A stretch of DNA of 47,901 nt, taken from contig NZ_CACVCG010000055.1 of assembly GCF_902729435.1 (NCBI RefSeq), forward strand, positions 1 through 47,901, written 5' to 3'. Shown in pieces: positions 22,262 through 32,180 of this stretch. A model generated the notes under the pieces. The model was not told the DNA's origin. It saw only the letters and a list, made by a program, of their open reading frames with translations, and made no database searches. This stretch comes from Magnetospirillum sp. UT-4 (lineage in GTDB: Bacteria; Pseudomonadota; Alphaproteobacteria; Rhodospirillales; Magnetospirillaceae). The number at the start of each line of letters is the position of its first letter. Position 1 is the stretch's first letter. A program made the translations under genes and the position numbers.

Positions 22262-24174
22262 TGGCGAAGGCGCCCGTTCAGGTCTTTGGCTTCCCCTATG
22301 GCCAGCTGGATCCCGAGCTGGTGGCCCGGCCCGACCTCAAGCTCTACTACCTCGGCGGCAAGACGGTGCTCAACATGGCGCCCCGGGCCGGCGGCGGCCT
22401 CGACCGACGCCCTGGTCTCGCCTTCGACGCCGAGCTCGCCGATGCCGCCGCCGGCGCCCGGCTCGAGGAATTCGAGGGCGACAGCGGCGCCTACCTGATC
22501 GTCTTCACCAACCTCAAAGTCCATGTCTTCGCCGGCGGCGTGAAGACCTGGGAGGGCGCCACCCCCTACACGGCGGCGCAGCTCGAGGATCTGGACTGGG
22601 CGCAGGGCGAGGACACCATGATCCTCTTCCACCCCGACCACGAGCCCCGCAAGCTGGTGCGGCAAGGTGCCGACGACAATTGGGCCGTCAGCACCCTCGC
22701 CTTCAAGAACCCTCCCTCCCACCAGTTCGGGGTTGACACCACCGGCAGCGCCACCCCCTCGGCCAAATCGGGCTCCGTCACCGTCACGTCCTCGGCGACG
22801 GATTTCGCCAGCGCCGACGTCGGCTGGACGGTGGATCTCGGCAGCGGCCACGGCACCATCACCGCCAAGGCCTCCTCCGCCAGCGTGACGGTGAACCTGG
22901 TCGACGACCTGAAGGACACCACGGCCGTTCCCGCCGGCGACTGGGTGATCCAGGAGCCCGCCTGGTCGACGGCCCGCGGCTGGCCGGGTTGCGGCACCTT
23001 CCACGAGGACCGCCTGTTCATCGCCGGCGCCAAGTCGCGCAAGCGCACCGTCTGGGGTTCGCGCTCCGGCTATTACTTCGACTTCAAATGGACCGACGAG
23101 GCCCTCGACGACGAAGCCGTCGAGGTGACGCTGCTGGACAAGCGCGCGAACCACGTTCGCCGGCTCTACTCGGCCCAAAAGCTCTTCGCGCTCACCACCG
23201 GCGGCCCGTTCGTGTTCGTCGAGAGCCCCATCACCCCCGGCAACTTCTTCGCCAAGCGGCAGGGCGAGATCGGCGCCAGCAAGATCCGGCCGGCCGAACT
23301 GGACGGCGTGGTGGTCTACGTCTCCGACGGCGCCGACGGCGCCCACATGTCCGTGTTCGAGCTGGTGCCGAACGACCTGGCCGACGCCTACACCCTGAAC
23401 GACGTCGCCGAGTTCGCCGCCAGCCTGGTGCGCCGGCCGGTCGACCTGGCGGCGCGGCGCGGGACCGACCGCAACTCGGCCGCCTACCTCTTCGTCATCA
23501 ACGAGGACGGCACCGCCGGCGTCCTGCATTCGCGGCGCTCGCAGAAAGTCACCGCCTGGACGCTGTGGCAGACCGCCGGCCAGATGCTGTCGACCGCCGT
23601 GGTCGGCAACACCTGCTATTGCCTGGTCAAGCGCACCATCGCCGGCGCCACCCGCTACTTCATCGAGCATTTCGACGCCGACCATCTCGGCGACTGCTCG
23701 AAGCGCCTGACCGCCGGCGCTCCCCAGACCGTCTGGTCGGGGCTCGGCCATCTCGAGGGGCACGAGGTCCATGTGGTCGCCGACGGCGCCGCCGCCGGCC
23801 GCTTCGTCGTCACCGGCGGCGCCGTCACGCTGCCCGAGCCGGCGAGCGTGGTCGAGGTGGGGCTGCCTTTCTCGTGGAAGGTCGAGACCATGCCCATCGA
23901 GGCGCAGCTGCAGGATGGCACGCTGGTGGGCAAGAACGCCCGGCTTTACCGCGCCGTGGTCAAGGTCATGGACACTTCAGAAATGTGGGTCGAGGGCCAG
24001 CTCCAAGTATTCCGCCGCTTCGGCGCCGCCCATTTCGACGCGCCGGCGCCGCGCTTCACCGGCGAGGTCCCGGTGCGCCTGCTCGGCCGCGGTCGAAGCC
24101 GCACCGTCACCGTCGAGGGGCACGGCATGTCGCCCGCGACCATCCTTTCCATCACCGCTTTCGTTGCCGACTAG
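22261..24174 (+). CDS. Tail tubular protein B-like nozzle (T7 gp12-like)
   Basis: The 637-residue protein begins with the nozzle signature PYGQLDPELVARPDLKLYY and has beta-rich repeats (about 20-160), an inserted beta domain at about 160-235, ENFHEDRLFIAGAK-type and YFDFKW motifs near 245-285, and a C-terminal beta-platform (about 540-630). It forms the hexameric tail tip channel. T7 gp12 is longer (about 790 aa); this size is usual for BPP-1-like relatives. A near-copy of the 15-bp palindrome (GCGAACCACGTTCGC) lies at 23146. Confidence 0.82.
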   Translation: MAKAPVQVFGFPYGQLDPELVARPDLKLYYLGGKTVLNMAPRAGGGLDRRPGLAFDAELADAAAGARLEEFEGDSGAYLIVFTNLKVHVFAGGVKTWEGATPYTAAQLEDLDWAQGEDTMILFHPDHEPRKLVRQGADDNWAVSTLAFKNPPSHQFGVDTTGSATPSAKSGSVTVTSSATDFASADVGWTVDLGSGHGTITAKASSASVTVNLVDDLKDTTAVPAGDWVIQEPAWSTARGWPGCGTFHEDRLFIAGAKSRKRTVWGSRSGYYFDFKWTDEALDDEAVEVTLLDKRANHVRRLYSAQKLFALTTGGPFVFVESPITPGNFFAKRQGEIGASKIRPAELDGVVVYVSDGADGAHMSVFELVPNDLADAYTLNDVAEFAASLVRRPVDLAARRGTDRNSAAYLFVINEDGTAGVLHSRRSQKVTAWTLWQTAGQMLSTAVVGNTCYCLVKRTIAGATRYFIEHFDADHLGDCSKRLTAGAPQTVWSGLGHLEGHEVHVVADGAAAGRFVVTGGAVTLPEPASVVEVGLPFSWKVETMPIEAQLQDGTLVGKNARLYRAVVKVMDTSEMWVEGQLQVFRRFGAAHFDAPAPRFTGEVPVRLLGRGRSRTVTVEGHGMSPATILSITAFVAD

Positions 24175-24183
24175 GAGGACGTC

Positions 24184-25128
24184 ATGGGTGGACGTGCTGG
24201 TGTCATCCTTCCCCTGCTGGCCTTGGGTGCCGTCGGTGTCGCCACCGGCGGCTTCGGCCTGGCGGGCGCCGGTGCCGCGGCTGCCGAAGGGGCCGGCGCC
24301 GCCGCCGCAGCCGGTGCCGGCGCGGCCGAGGGCCTTGCTGCCGGTACCGCCGCCGGCGAACTGGCGGCGGGCGCCGGTGCCGAAATACTGGCGGGCGGCG
24401 CCGGCGCGGACCTGCTGGCCAGCGACGTGGTGCTGTCGGCGGCGGCCGACAACGCCCTCTACGGCAGCCTCGCCTCGCAGGCCGGGATGACCGGCACCGA
24501 GCTGGCCTCGGCGATGACGGCGCAATCCATGGCCAACGTCGCCCCGATGGTGACGACCGGCGTCACCGACGCCGCCGGCCTGTCGATCGGCGGCGTGATG
24601 CCGGCGGCGCCCGAGGCCGCCAGCGGCGGCTTCTTCACCGACCTGCTGGGCGGCCCGCTGATCGGAAGTGCCAAGGAAGGTGCGGTGCTGGGCTACGGTG
24701 AGGCGGCAGGGCTCGGCCTCACCGGGGCCAAAGCCGTGGGCTCGGCCGGACAGGCCGCCGCCCTGGCCAGCCAGCAGGAGGCGCAGCTGGAGCTGCAGCG
24801 CAAGGAAGCCGAGCTGGCGATCTCCGAGCGCGAGCTCGCCAGCCAGCAGCGGCTGCGCAAGGTGCTGGCCAGCCAGACCGTGATGTTCGGCGCTCTGGGG
24901 GTCGATCCGACCACGGGTTCCCCCGCCGCCCTGGCCTCGCAGGCGGAAGCCGACGCCGAGAACGACATGATGTCGGTGCGCACCGACGCCTACACCACCG
25001 CCGCCGCAGTCGGCTTGAAGCGCTCAGGGCTCCGGCAGGCACGCCGCGGCGCCATGGTGGGCGGGCTGATCGATTTCGGCGAGGGCGCCTGGAACGTCGC
25101 CAATTACCGCCGCCGCATCGGAGCCTGA
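24184..25128 (+). CDS. Internal virion protein 1 (gp14-like ejection protein)
   Basis: The 314-residue protein starts with a Gly/Ala-rich hydrophobic region (about 5-70), which could insert into membranes, then has ISERELASQQRLRKVLASQT and MFGALGVDPTTGSP near 225-255 and a C-terminal Arg-rich helix. These features resemble small ejection proteins of podoviruses that form the outer-membrane part of the DNA conduit. Confidence 0.75.
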   Translation: MGGRAGVILPLLALGAVGVATGGFGLAGAGAAAAEGAGAAAAAGAGAAEGLAAGTAAGELAAGAGAEILAGGAGADLLASDVVLSAAADNALYGSLASQAGMTGTELASAMTAQSMANVAPMVTTGVTDAAGLSIGGVMPAAPEAASGGFFTDLLGGPLIGSAKEGAVLGYGEAAGLGLTGAKAVGSAGQAAALASQQEAQLELQRKEAELAISERELASQQRLRKVLASQTVMFGALGVDPTTGSPAALASQAEADAENDMMSVRTDAYTTAAAVGLKRSGLRQARRGAMVGGLIDFGEGAWNVANYRRRIGA

Positions 25129-25132
25129 CGCC

Positions 25133-27307
25133 ATGCGCCTCCGACCCAGCGGCACCGCCATCCCCACCTTCGAGCGGCTCGAGCGCCGCCGCATGTCGCT
25201 CGCCAACCTCGGCGCCGAGCAGGGCCCCGGCGCACCGATCGCCGCCTTCCTCGGGCGGCTCGCCGGCGGGCTGATGGAGGGCGACGCCCAGGACCGCGCC
25301 CGGGCCGTCGCCGACCAGGCCGCCCAGGCGGGCACCGCCGAAGGCGCCGCCGCCGCCGCCGAGATGCGGGCACCGGCGCTCAAGGGCGGCGATACCGTTG
25401 CCGACCGCGCCTATGATCAGGCGAACCTCGCCGCCTACGTGGCCCGGCTCGACGTCACCGTCGCCGAGCAGGCCGATCGGTTCGCGCGCGAGCACGGCAC
25501 CGACGTCGCCGGCTTCACCGCCAAGTGGGACGGCATGGCCAAGGGCCTGCTCGACCAGATGCCGGGCAACCTGCGCCCCATGCTGTCGGTCGAGCTCGAC
25601 AAGCGCAAGGTGCAGCACCTGCACCCGATCTGGCAGGCCGAGCGCCGCAAGACCGAGGATGCGGCCAATGCCGATCTGCTGTCCGGCATGAACCGGGCCC
25701 ATCTCGACGCCTCGAATGCCTGGCGCAAGGGCGATGCCGCCGCCGCCCAGGAGGCCAGCCAGCGGTTCCTCGGCTATCTCGGCAACCGCACCGATCTTGA
25801 CGAACGGGGCAAGGTGCAGGCGCGCGAGGCCTACCGCCTCGACATGCGCCGCAACGCCGTGCTGGGCGAGTTCGATCGCGAGCTCTCGCGCGGCGGCCCG
25901 GCCTCGGCCGAGCGCTTCATCGCCCACTTCGCCGCCCCCGGCATGCAGCCCGACCTGGATCCCGACCACGTCAAGAAGATCGCCGGCGAGATGGGCGTGC
26001 GCTTGCGCGACGTCGTCGACCGCAGCGAGCGGGCGCAGGCAGCCGCCGACAAAGCGAACGATCTCGCCCGCTCGCACTGGTATTCGGATTTCACCATTCG
26101 CCTGAACCGCGGCGAGCTGGGCTACGGCGACATCGAGCGGGCCTACGAGAAAGGGCTGCTGAAGCCGCACGAGCGCTCGGACGCCGTCATCAAGTTGGAC
26201 AAGCGTCGTGAAAAGGATACCGAGGCCGCTGCGGCGATCGCCCGAGTGACGACAGCCTTCGCCGGCGCCGGCACGGTGCTCGATCCCAAGTCCGATGACG
26301 ATCGCAAGGCCGTCAATGCCCATTTCGGCGCCTTGGCGAGCGGCTGGCAGAACCTGGATGTCGGTACCGTGACCGAGAAGACGGTCGATTACGCCCGCCG
26401 GGTCGGCATCGTGCCCGACCCGGTGAAGTCGCAGGTGCGTGGCTGGCTGAGGGCGGGCTCCGAGGATCAGAAGGTCGCCGCGTCCCAGCTGGTGCAGCAG
26501 CTGCGCAACGCCAACCCGCAGCTGCTGAAGGATTTCGCCGACGAAGATCTGCGGCAGGCCGACCTGGTCAACACCTTCTCGGGCTACGGCGTGCCGCCCG
26601 CCGACGCCGTGCGCAAGGCCGAGGAAGCCATGCGCCGGCCCAAGGGTGAGGCTGATGCGCTCCGGCAGCAATACGAGGCGGTCACCAAGTCGGACCTGCC
26701 CGAAACGTGGCTGAAGAAGCAGCTGCAACCGTCCTGGTTCGGCAATGCCGCCCTGCCTCCCGTCTTGTCCGAAGAGTTCAGCGCGTTGGCACGCGAGGAA
26801 TACACCCTGCACGGCAACATGGATGCCGCGCGGGCCACCGCGCTTTCGCGCCTGCAGCGCGTCTGGGGTGTCTCCAACCTCACCAACCAGGCCGGCGCCG
26901 CCCAGTTCGCGCGCTTCGCCCCCGAGAAGTTCTACGCGGTCGGCGATGCCCCGCCGGCCGAGCAGTCCAAGTGGATGAAGGAGCAGCTGCTCGCCGATCT
27001 GCAGGGCCAGGACGGCCTGTGGGATCCGGGCACGCCGCTGGACGGCCGTCTGTGGCTGATCCCCAACCCCGACGGCGCCGCCGATCGCGAGACCGGCCTA
27101 CCCCTCTACGGCGTCATGGTGCGCGCCACCGACGGTACCACGCACCTGATGCGCAAGTCGGACGGCCGGGCGCTGCTGTGGAAGCCGGACTGGGCGACCT
27201 CGCCGGCGGGCAAGCGCGCCGCCGCCGAGCAGCAGGAGGGTGTGTCCCGGGCCCGCGCGGTCCGCGCCGGGCGAGGCGCCCCCGCTGCCCTTCCCATGAT
27301 GCCGTGA
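25133..27307 (+). CDS. Internal virion protein 2 (gp15-like)
   Basis: The 724-residue protein is almost entirely helical, with EQADRFAREHGTDVAGFTAK near the start and repeated Arg/Ala/Asp helices. It lies between the small and giant ejection proteins, where T7 gene 15 lies. It would form the periplasmic tunnel with the 1621-aa protein. Sequence similarity to T7 gp15 itself cannot be judged by eye, so the call rests on order, size and composition. Confidence 0.75.
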   Translation: MRLRPSGTAIPTFERLERRRMSLANLGAEQGPGAPIAAFLGRLAGGLMEGDAQDRARAVADQAAQAGTAEGAAAAAEMRAPALKGGDTVADRAYDQANLAAYVARLDVTVAEQADRFAREHGTDVAGFTAKWDGMAKGLLDQMPGNLRPMLSVELDKRKVQHLHPIWQAERRKTEDAANADLLSGMNRAHLDASNAWRKGDAAAAQEASQRFLGYLGNRTDLDERGKVQAREAYRLDMRRNAVLGEFDRELSRGGPASAERFIAHFAAPGMQPDLDPDHVKKIAGEMGVRLRDVVDRSERAQAAADKANDLARSHWYSDFTIRLNRGELGYGDIERAYEKGLLKPHERSDAVIKLDKRREKDTEAAAAIARVTTAFAGAGTVLDPKSDDDRKAVNAHFGALASGWQNLDVGTVTEKTVDYARRVGIVPDPVKSQVRGWLRAGSEDQKVAASQLVQQLRNANPQLLKDFADEDLRQADLVNTFSGYGVPPADAVRKAEEAMRRPKGEADALRQQYEAVTKSDLPETWLKKQLQPSWFGNAALPPVLSEEFSALAREEYTLHGNMDAARATALSRLQRVWGVSNLTNQAGAAQFARFAPEKFYAVGDAPPAEQSKWMKEQLLADLQGQDGLWDPGTPLDGRLWLIPNPDGAADRETGLPLYGVMVRATDGTTHLMRKSDGRALLWKPDWATSPAGKRAAAEQQEGVSRARAVRAGRGAPAALPMMP

Positions 27308-27314
27308 GGCCGCC

Positions 27315-30300
27315 ATGCCGTTTCTCGCCGACGACGACACCTCCCCCCAAGGTCTGCCGCCCCAGCTGGAGCCCCCGCGCGACGCCCCGCGTCCCGCCTT
27401 CTGGCGCGAGACCGTGCCGGCGGCCCTGTCGCTGAACAACTCGGTGGTTTCGGTCTCCAATTGGGCGGCCGATCGCTTCCGGCCGGACACGCTCTACGAC
27501 GCCCCGGCCGATCCCGGCTTCGATCCCTTCGACCACATCCAGGGCTATGAAGCCTTCGCCGACAGCTTCGTCGACGCCGATACCTTCGACGACGTCGCCC
27601 GCATCAAGCGGCGCATCGACCGCGAACAGCAAGCCCGAGCCACCCTCGGCGCGGCCGGCTGGCAGGGTGTGGTCGCGGGGATCGGCGCCGGCGTCTTCGA
27701 CCCCATCAACGCCATCCCCGTGGGCGGGCAGGTCGCCAAGGGGCTTTCGGTCGGCCGGACGGCGATGGAGAGCGCCCTGGCCACCGCCCGCGCCGGCGCC
27801 CTCGGCAGCGCCGCGCAGACGGGCGTTCTGTACGCCACCCAGGAAACCAAGACGCCCGCCGAGGCGGTCGAGGAAATCGGCCTCGGCACGGTGATCGCCG
27901 GCGCGCTTGGCGGTGCCGCGCCGCTGGTCAAGGCCGCCTGGGGGCGCCTGGTCGCCGATGCCGGCGATTTCCACCCCCCGGCCTCGGGCTGGGATTACGA
28001 CACGGGCGCCTTCGCCGCCGGGCAGACCCGCTCGGCGGCCGATGTCATGCCGTTCGTGCGCGAGCATGTGGTCGGCAAGCCCAAGGGCGAGCACATCCCG
28101 ACCCCGGCCTTCCATCTCGGCGGCATCGAGGACGCCTGGCATGGCCGCCTCGCCCGGGTCAATCCCGATTTCGCCGCCGTGCCGCCCGACATGTTCGTGT
28201 CGGGGCGGGTGCTGAAGCACATCGAGGAGCAGCGTCCCGGCCTCCTGGAACGCCTCGGCGGCATCGACGGGGTGTGGGCCAAGGGCGGCCGCATCCTCCC
28301 GAACCCCACGGCCGAAGAGCCCTGGGCGCGCCCCTGGCTGGTGATCGACCTCGATCCGGCGACCGCCCTGGTGGCGGAGGTGCGGGCCAACGGCCGCGGC
28401 ATCGATCTGGTCAACATCATCGCCCCGGTCGAGCGCTCGCGCGTCAGCAAGGCCGAAAAACGCCTGGCGGCTTTGGGGATCAACGGTGACGATCTGAGGG
28501 TACCCGGGCCGGAGGGACGCACGCTTCCCTCATCCTCATCGGCATCGTCCATGGACGATGCCTCACGCGGCCTGCGATTTTCCGACGGTCGGCCCGGTGA
28601 GGAAAGTATAGGCACGGCGGCCGCCGGCGGCAAGGCCCGGCCGGAGACCTTCGACGAATGGAAGGCGCGCCAGCTGCGCCATTCGCTCGACTACGTGCGC
28701 GAGCAGGAAGCGACCTGGCAGGCCCTGGCGAAGGGCGAAATCGATCGTGTCGAGGCGGGCCGGCGCCTGGATGCCGAGCTGAAATGGACCACGCCCGACG
28801 ACATCAAGGCGCGGCTGGCCGAACTCGGCGAGATGCGCGCCCGCCTCGAGCGCGGCGATCTGGGAACCGCCGACGACGCCCTGCGCATGATCTACGACGA
28901 CCATGCCGCGAACGGCACCCTGCGGACGGTCGGCGAGCCCGGGCCCGGCGCCGGCGGATCGGTCGGCGCCGCCCTGGCCGACGACACCAATCTTGCCGCC
29001 GAAACCCTGAAGGGGGCGCTCGGGGTTGAGAACTTGCCCGGCGTCCGCCACCAGGATCCGCTGATCCGCCTCATCCATTCGCCGTCGCTGGCCGCCCGGC
29101 GCATCATCCAGCGCCTGGCCGAGAACCCGCTGATGATGGCCAAGAACGCTGAAGGCAAGGCCTCGGCGGTGGCGGTCGAGACCAGGATCAAGATGTGGCA
29201 ATCCAACCTGGCCCGGGCCGTCACCGCGATGGACGATGCCTTCGTGCGGCACCGCCTGGGGCGCGAACGGCGTTCGCTGGACATCGCCCGCATCGGCGCC
29301 GCCGACACGTTTGGACAGGTCCCTCAGGGCAAGCTGTCGCGCCGCCAGTTCAGCGAGGAGGTTGCCCGCGCCATGCGGCGCGACGACCGGCACCCGGTCC
29401 CCGAAGTCGCCGAGGCGGCGGCCGCCATGCGCCGCGAGGTCTTCGATCCGCTCAAGGAGCAGGCCATCGATCTCGGCCTGCTGCCGGAGGGCGTCTCGGT
29501 CGAGACCGCCGCCTCCTACCTGATGCGCGTCTACAACAGCGAGAAGATTTCGGCCCGCCGCCACGAATGGCGCGCCATCGTCACCCGCTGGCTGGGCGAG
29601 GAGCAGACGGTCAAGGATGGCATCCGCCAGCGCGTGACCGAGCTGCTCGACCAGCATGGCGAGCTGACGCGGGCGATCCGCAAGCTCGAGGGCCAGATCG
29701 AGGGGCGGCAGGGCACGCTCGAGAAGGTCGAGGCCCGTCGCGAGGTTGCCTCGCGGCTCAATCAGTTCGCCTGGCGGCGCTCCGAGCGGATGTCCGAGCC
29801 GCTCGACCGGCTGCACGCCGAAATCGTGCGGATCGGCGAGGCGGTCGCCCCGGTGATGGCCAAGCTGGGCGAGCTTGCCGACGCCATCCGGGCCGAGAAG
29901 AACCTGCACCCCGAACTGAAGCAGATCGAGGCGACCATGTATCGCCTGATCGGTGCCAACCGGAAGCTGGCCGAGGGGCGCGAGATCATCGACCTGGTCG
30001 AGGGCGTCGAGGATTACGCCCGGGCCATCGAGGAGATGCGCGGCGGCTTCGCCGAGGGGATCAAGTCGGCGCGGCAGCAATCCCGCCTGGCGCGCCACGC
30101 CCTCGGCCTCGACGACCTGGTGCAGCTGGAGAAGGCCCGGGCCGACCTCGGCAAGTCCATCCGGCCGTACCGCAAGGCGCTCGACAAGGCGACCAAGGAA
30201 TACCGGCAGATCCGCGAGCGTCGTATCGACCAGGCGCGCGGCGGGGCCGTCTTCGAGACCCGGATCCGCCAGGAGGTCAACAGCCTCGCCGACCAGGCCT

Positions 30301-32180
30301 CGGGCAAGGCGCATGCCGTCGGCACGCTCGAGGCCAAGCTGGCGGAAAAGCAGGCGCGTCTGGACCGGGTACGCGCCGACATCGAGAAGGCGGTCGGCGA
30401 GTGGAACGGCAACACCTCGAAGGGGGCGAAGAAGGCGCTTCAGCGGCGCGGGGAGAAGGAGGCCAGCCGTTCCCCCGACAAGCCGCGGCTGAAGGAAGCG
30501 GACAAGACGGTGCTGAAGGCGGCACGCGGCATCACCCGGGCGATGACCCGGATGGAGCTGCAGGAGCTCGAGGACCTGGCGGACGAAATCACCGACCGCA
30601 TTCTCGGCACTCCCGCCGGGCGGCTGCCCTATGACGCCCACAAGGCTGACGCCGGCGGCGGGCACGGGGGGCGGACCGACACGCGCGGGCCGCTCAAGGC
30701 TCGCACCTTCGCCATCCCCGACCACCTGATCGAGGATTTCCTCGAGAACGACGTCGACGTGCTGGCCAGGATCTACACCCGCACCATGGCCACCGACACC
30801 GAGCTGGTTCGCCAGTTCGGCACCACCGACCTGGTCGACCAGCTGGGCGACGTGCGGCGCGAATACGCGCAAGCCATCGCCCGGGCCGACAGCGAGGTCG
30901 CGCGCACCAAGCTCAAGGCTCGCATGGATGCCGACATCCGCGATCTCGCCGCCATCCGCGACCGGCTGCGCGGTACCTTCGCGTTGCCGGCCAATCCCGA
31001 CGGGATGATCGTCCGTGCCTCGCGCGTGGTGCGGAACATCAACTACCTGCGCCTGATGGGCGGCATGACCATCTCCGCGATCCCCGACCTGGGGCGCGCC
31101 GTCATGGTGCATGGGTTCTCACGGGTGTTCGGCGACGGCCTGCAGCCGCTGCTGGCCAACATGAAGGGCTTCAAGCTCGCGGCCGAGGAAGCGCGTCTCG
31201 CCGGCGCCGGCCTCGACCTGGTGCTCGACAGCCGCGCCATGCAGCTGGCCGATGTCTGGGACGATTACGGCCGCCACTCCAAGTTCGAGCGCGGCGTCCA
31301 GGCGCTCACCAACCAGTACGGCCTGGTCACGCTGATGGCGCCGTGGAACGCGGCCATGAAGCAGTTCGCCGGGGTCGTCACGCAGACCCGGATGCTGAAG
31401 GCCATCCAGGCGGTCGCCGCCGGGCATCCGGTCGCGGCCGAGGCCGAGCGGCTCGCCTTCCTCGGCATTGACCGCGACATGGCCGCGCGGATCGCCGAGC
31501 AGTTCGCCGGGCATGGCCAGAAGCAGGCGGGCGGCGTCCTGTGGGCCAACACCCTGGGATGGACCGACCGCGAGGCCGTCGATGCCTTCCGCGCCGGCGT
31601 GCTGAAGGAGGTCGACCGCATCATCGTCACCCCGGGCCAGGATCGGCCGCTGTGGATGTCGACCGAACTCGGCAAGCTGATCGGGCAGTTCAAGACGTTC
31701 TCGCTGGCCTCGACGCAGCGCGTCGCCCTGGCGGCCCTGCAGCAGCGGGATGCGGCGGCGCTCAACGGCACGCTGCTGTCGGTCGGGCTCGGCATGATGT
31801 CCTACGCCACCTATTCGGCCTTCAGCGGCCGAGATCTGTCCGACGATCCCAAGGATTGGGTGGTCGAGGGCGTCAATCGCTCCGGCGTGCTGTTCTGGCT
31901 CACCGACGTCATGGCCACGGGCGGCAAGCTGGCGGGCTTTTCCGGCGGCAGCCGCTATGCCAGCCGCTCCTCGACCGAGGCCCTGCTGGGGCCGACCCTC
32001 GGCGCCGGCCTCGACAACACCGTGCGCGTGGTCCATGCCGGCGCCAGCGGCGAATGGAAGGCCGGCGACACCCGGGCGCTGCGCCGGCTGCTCCCCTATC
32101 AGAACCTCTTCTTCCTGCGCCGGGTTTTCGACAAGGCGGAAGAGGGCCTGAACGACGCGCTGGGGGTGCCGGCGCGATGA
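27315..32180 (+). CDS. Giant internal virion protein 3 with a nuclease-like inserted domain
   Basis: The 1621-residue protein is the largest in the phage. Residues about 110-220 are Gly/Ala-rich and hydrophobic. Residues about 230-420 form a distinct domain with PPDMFVSGRVLKHIEEQRPG, WLVIDLDPATALVAEV and VNIIAPVERSRVSKAEK, then a Ser-rich tail, resembling the phage-borne barnase/EndoU/colicin-like (PBECR) nuclease group. Long coiled coils follow (about 760-1080), and the C-terminal 350 residues are helical with hydrophobic stretches. In T7, gp16 enters the cell with the DNA. No lytic transglycosylase motif was recognised. A 15-bp palindrome lies at 29263. Confidence 0.8.
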   Translation: MPFLADDDTSPQGLPPQLEPPRDAPRPAFWRETVPAALSLNNSVVSVSNWAADRFRPDTLYDAPADPGFDPFDHIQGYEAFADSFVDADTFDDVARIKRRIDREQQARATLGAAGWQGVVAGIGAGVFDPINAIPVGGQVAKGLSVGRTAMESALATARAGALGSAAQTGVLYATQETKTPAEAVEEIGLGTVIAGALGGAAPLVKAAWGRLVADAGDFHPPASGWDYDTGAFAAGQTRSAADVMPFVREHVVGKPKGEHIPTPAFHLGGIEDAWHGRLARVNPDFAAVPPDMFVSGRVLKHIEEQRPGLLERLGGIDGVWAKGGRILPNPTAEEPWARPWLVIDLDPATALVAEVRANGRGIDLVNIIAPVERSRVSKAEKRLAALGINGDDLRVPGPEGRTLPSSSSASSMDDASRGLRFSDGRPGEESIGTAAAGGKARPETFDEWKARQLRHSLDYVREQEATWQALAKGEIDRVEAGRRLDAELKWTTPDDIKARLAELGEMRARLERGDLGTADDALRMIYDDHAANGTLRTVGEPGPGAGGSVGAALADDTNLAAETLKGALGVENLPGVRHQDPLIRLIHSPSLAARRIIQRLAENPLMMAKNAEGKASAVAVETRIKMWQSNLARAVTAMDDAFVRHRLGRERRSLDIARIGAADTFGQVPQGKLSRRQFSEEVARAMRRDDRHPVPEVAEAAAAMRREVFDPLKEQAIDLGLLPEGVSVETAASYLMRVYNSEKISARRHEWRAIVTRWLGEEQTVKDGIRQRVTELLDQHGELTRAIRKLEGQIEGRQGTLEKVEARREVASRLNQFAWRRSERMSEPLDRLHAEIVRIGEAVAPVMAKLGELADAIRAEKNLHPELKQIEATMYRLIGANRKLAEGREIIDLVEGVEDYARAIEEMRGGFAEGIKSARQQSRLARHALGLDDLVQLEKARADLGKSIRPYRKALDKATKEYRQIRERRIDQARGGAVFETRIRQEVNSLADQASGKAHAVGTLEAKLAEKQARLDRVRADIEKAVGEWNGNTSKGAKKALQRRGEKEASRSPDKPRLKEADKTVLKAARGITRAMTRMELQELEDLADEITDRILGTPAGRLPYDAHKADAGGGHGGRTDTRGPLKARTFAIPDHLIEDFLENDVDVLARIYTRTMATDTELVRQFGTTDLVDQLGDVRREYAQAIARADSEVARTKLKARMDADIRDLAAIRDRLRGTFALPANPDGMIVRASRVVRNINYLRLMGGMTISAIPDLGRAVMVHGFSRVFGDGLQPLLANMKGFKLAAEEARLAGAGLDLVLDSRAMQLADVWDDYGRHSKFERGVQALTNQYGLVTLMAPWNAAMKQFAGVVTQTRMLKAIQAVAAGHPVAAEAERLAFLGIDRDMAARIAEQFAGHGQKQAGGVLWANTLGWTDREAVDAFRAGVLKEVDRIIVTPGQDRPLWMSTELGKLIGQFKTFSLASTQRVALAALQQRDAAALNGTLLSVGLGMMSYATYSAFSGRDLSDDPKDWVVEGVNRSGVLFWLTDVMATGGKLAGFSGGSRYASRSSTEALLGPTLGAGLDNTVRVVHAGASGEWKAGDTRALRRLLPYQNLFFLRRVFDKAEEGLNDALGVPAR
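29263..29277. repeat. 15-bp palindrome copy 7
   Basis: GCGAACGGCGTTCGC lies in the giant ejection protein gene, here in a different reading frame from the other coding copies. Confidence 0.8.

Noticed and set aside
23146-23160. GCGAACCACGTTCGC counted as a full palindrome copy
   Set aside because: The three central bases differ from the consensus, so only the 6-bp arms match. It may be a weak site or chance.
28563-31112. 849-codon open frame on the minus strand
   Set aside because: It is antisense to the giant ejection protein gene. In DNA this GC-rich, long shadow frames are common; it has no start signal or recognisable domain.
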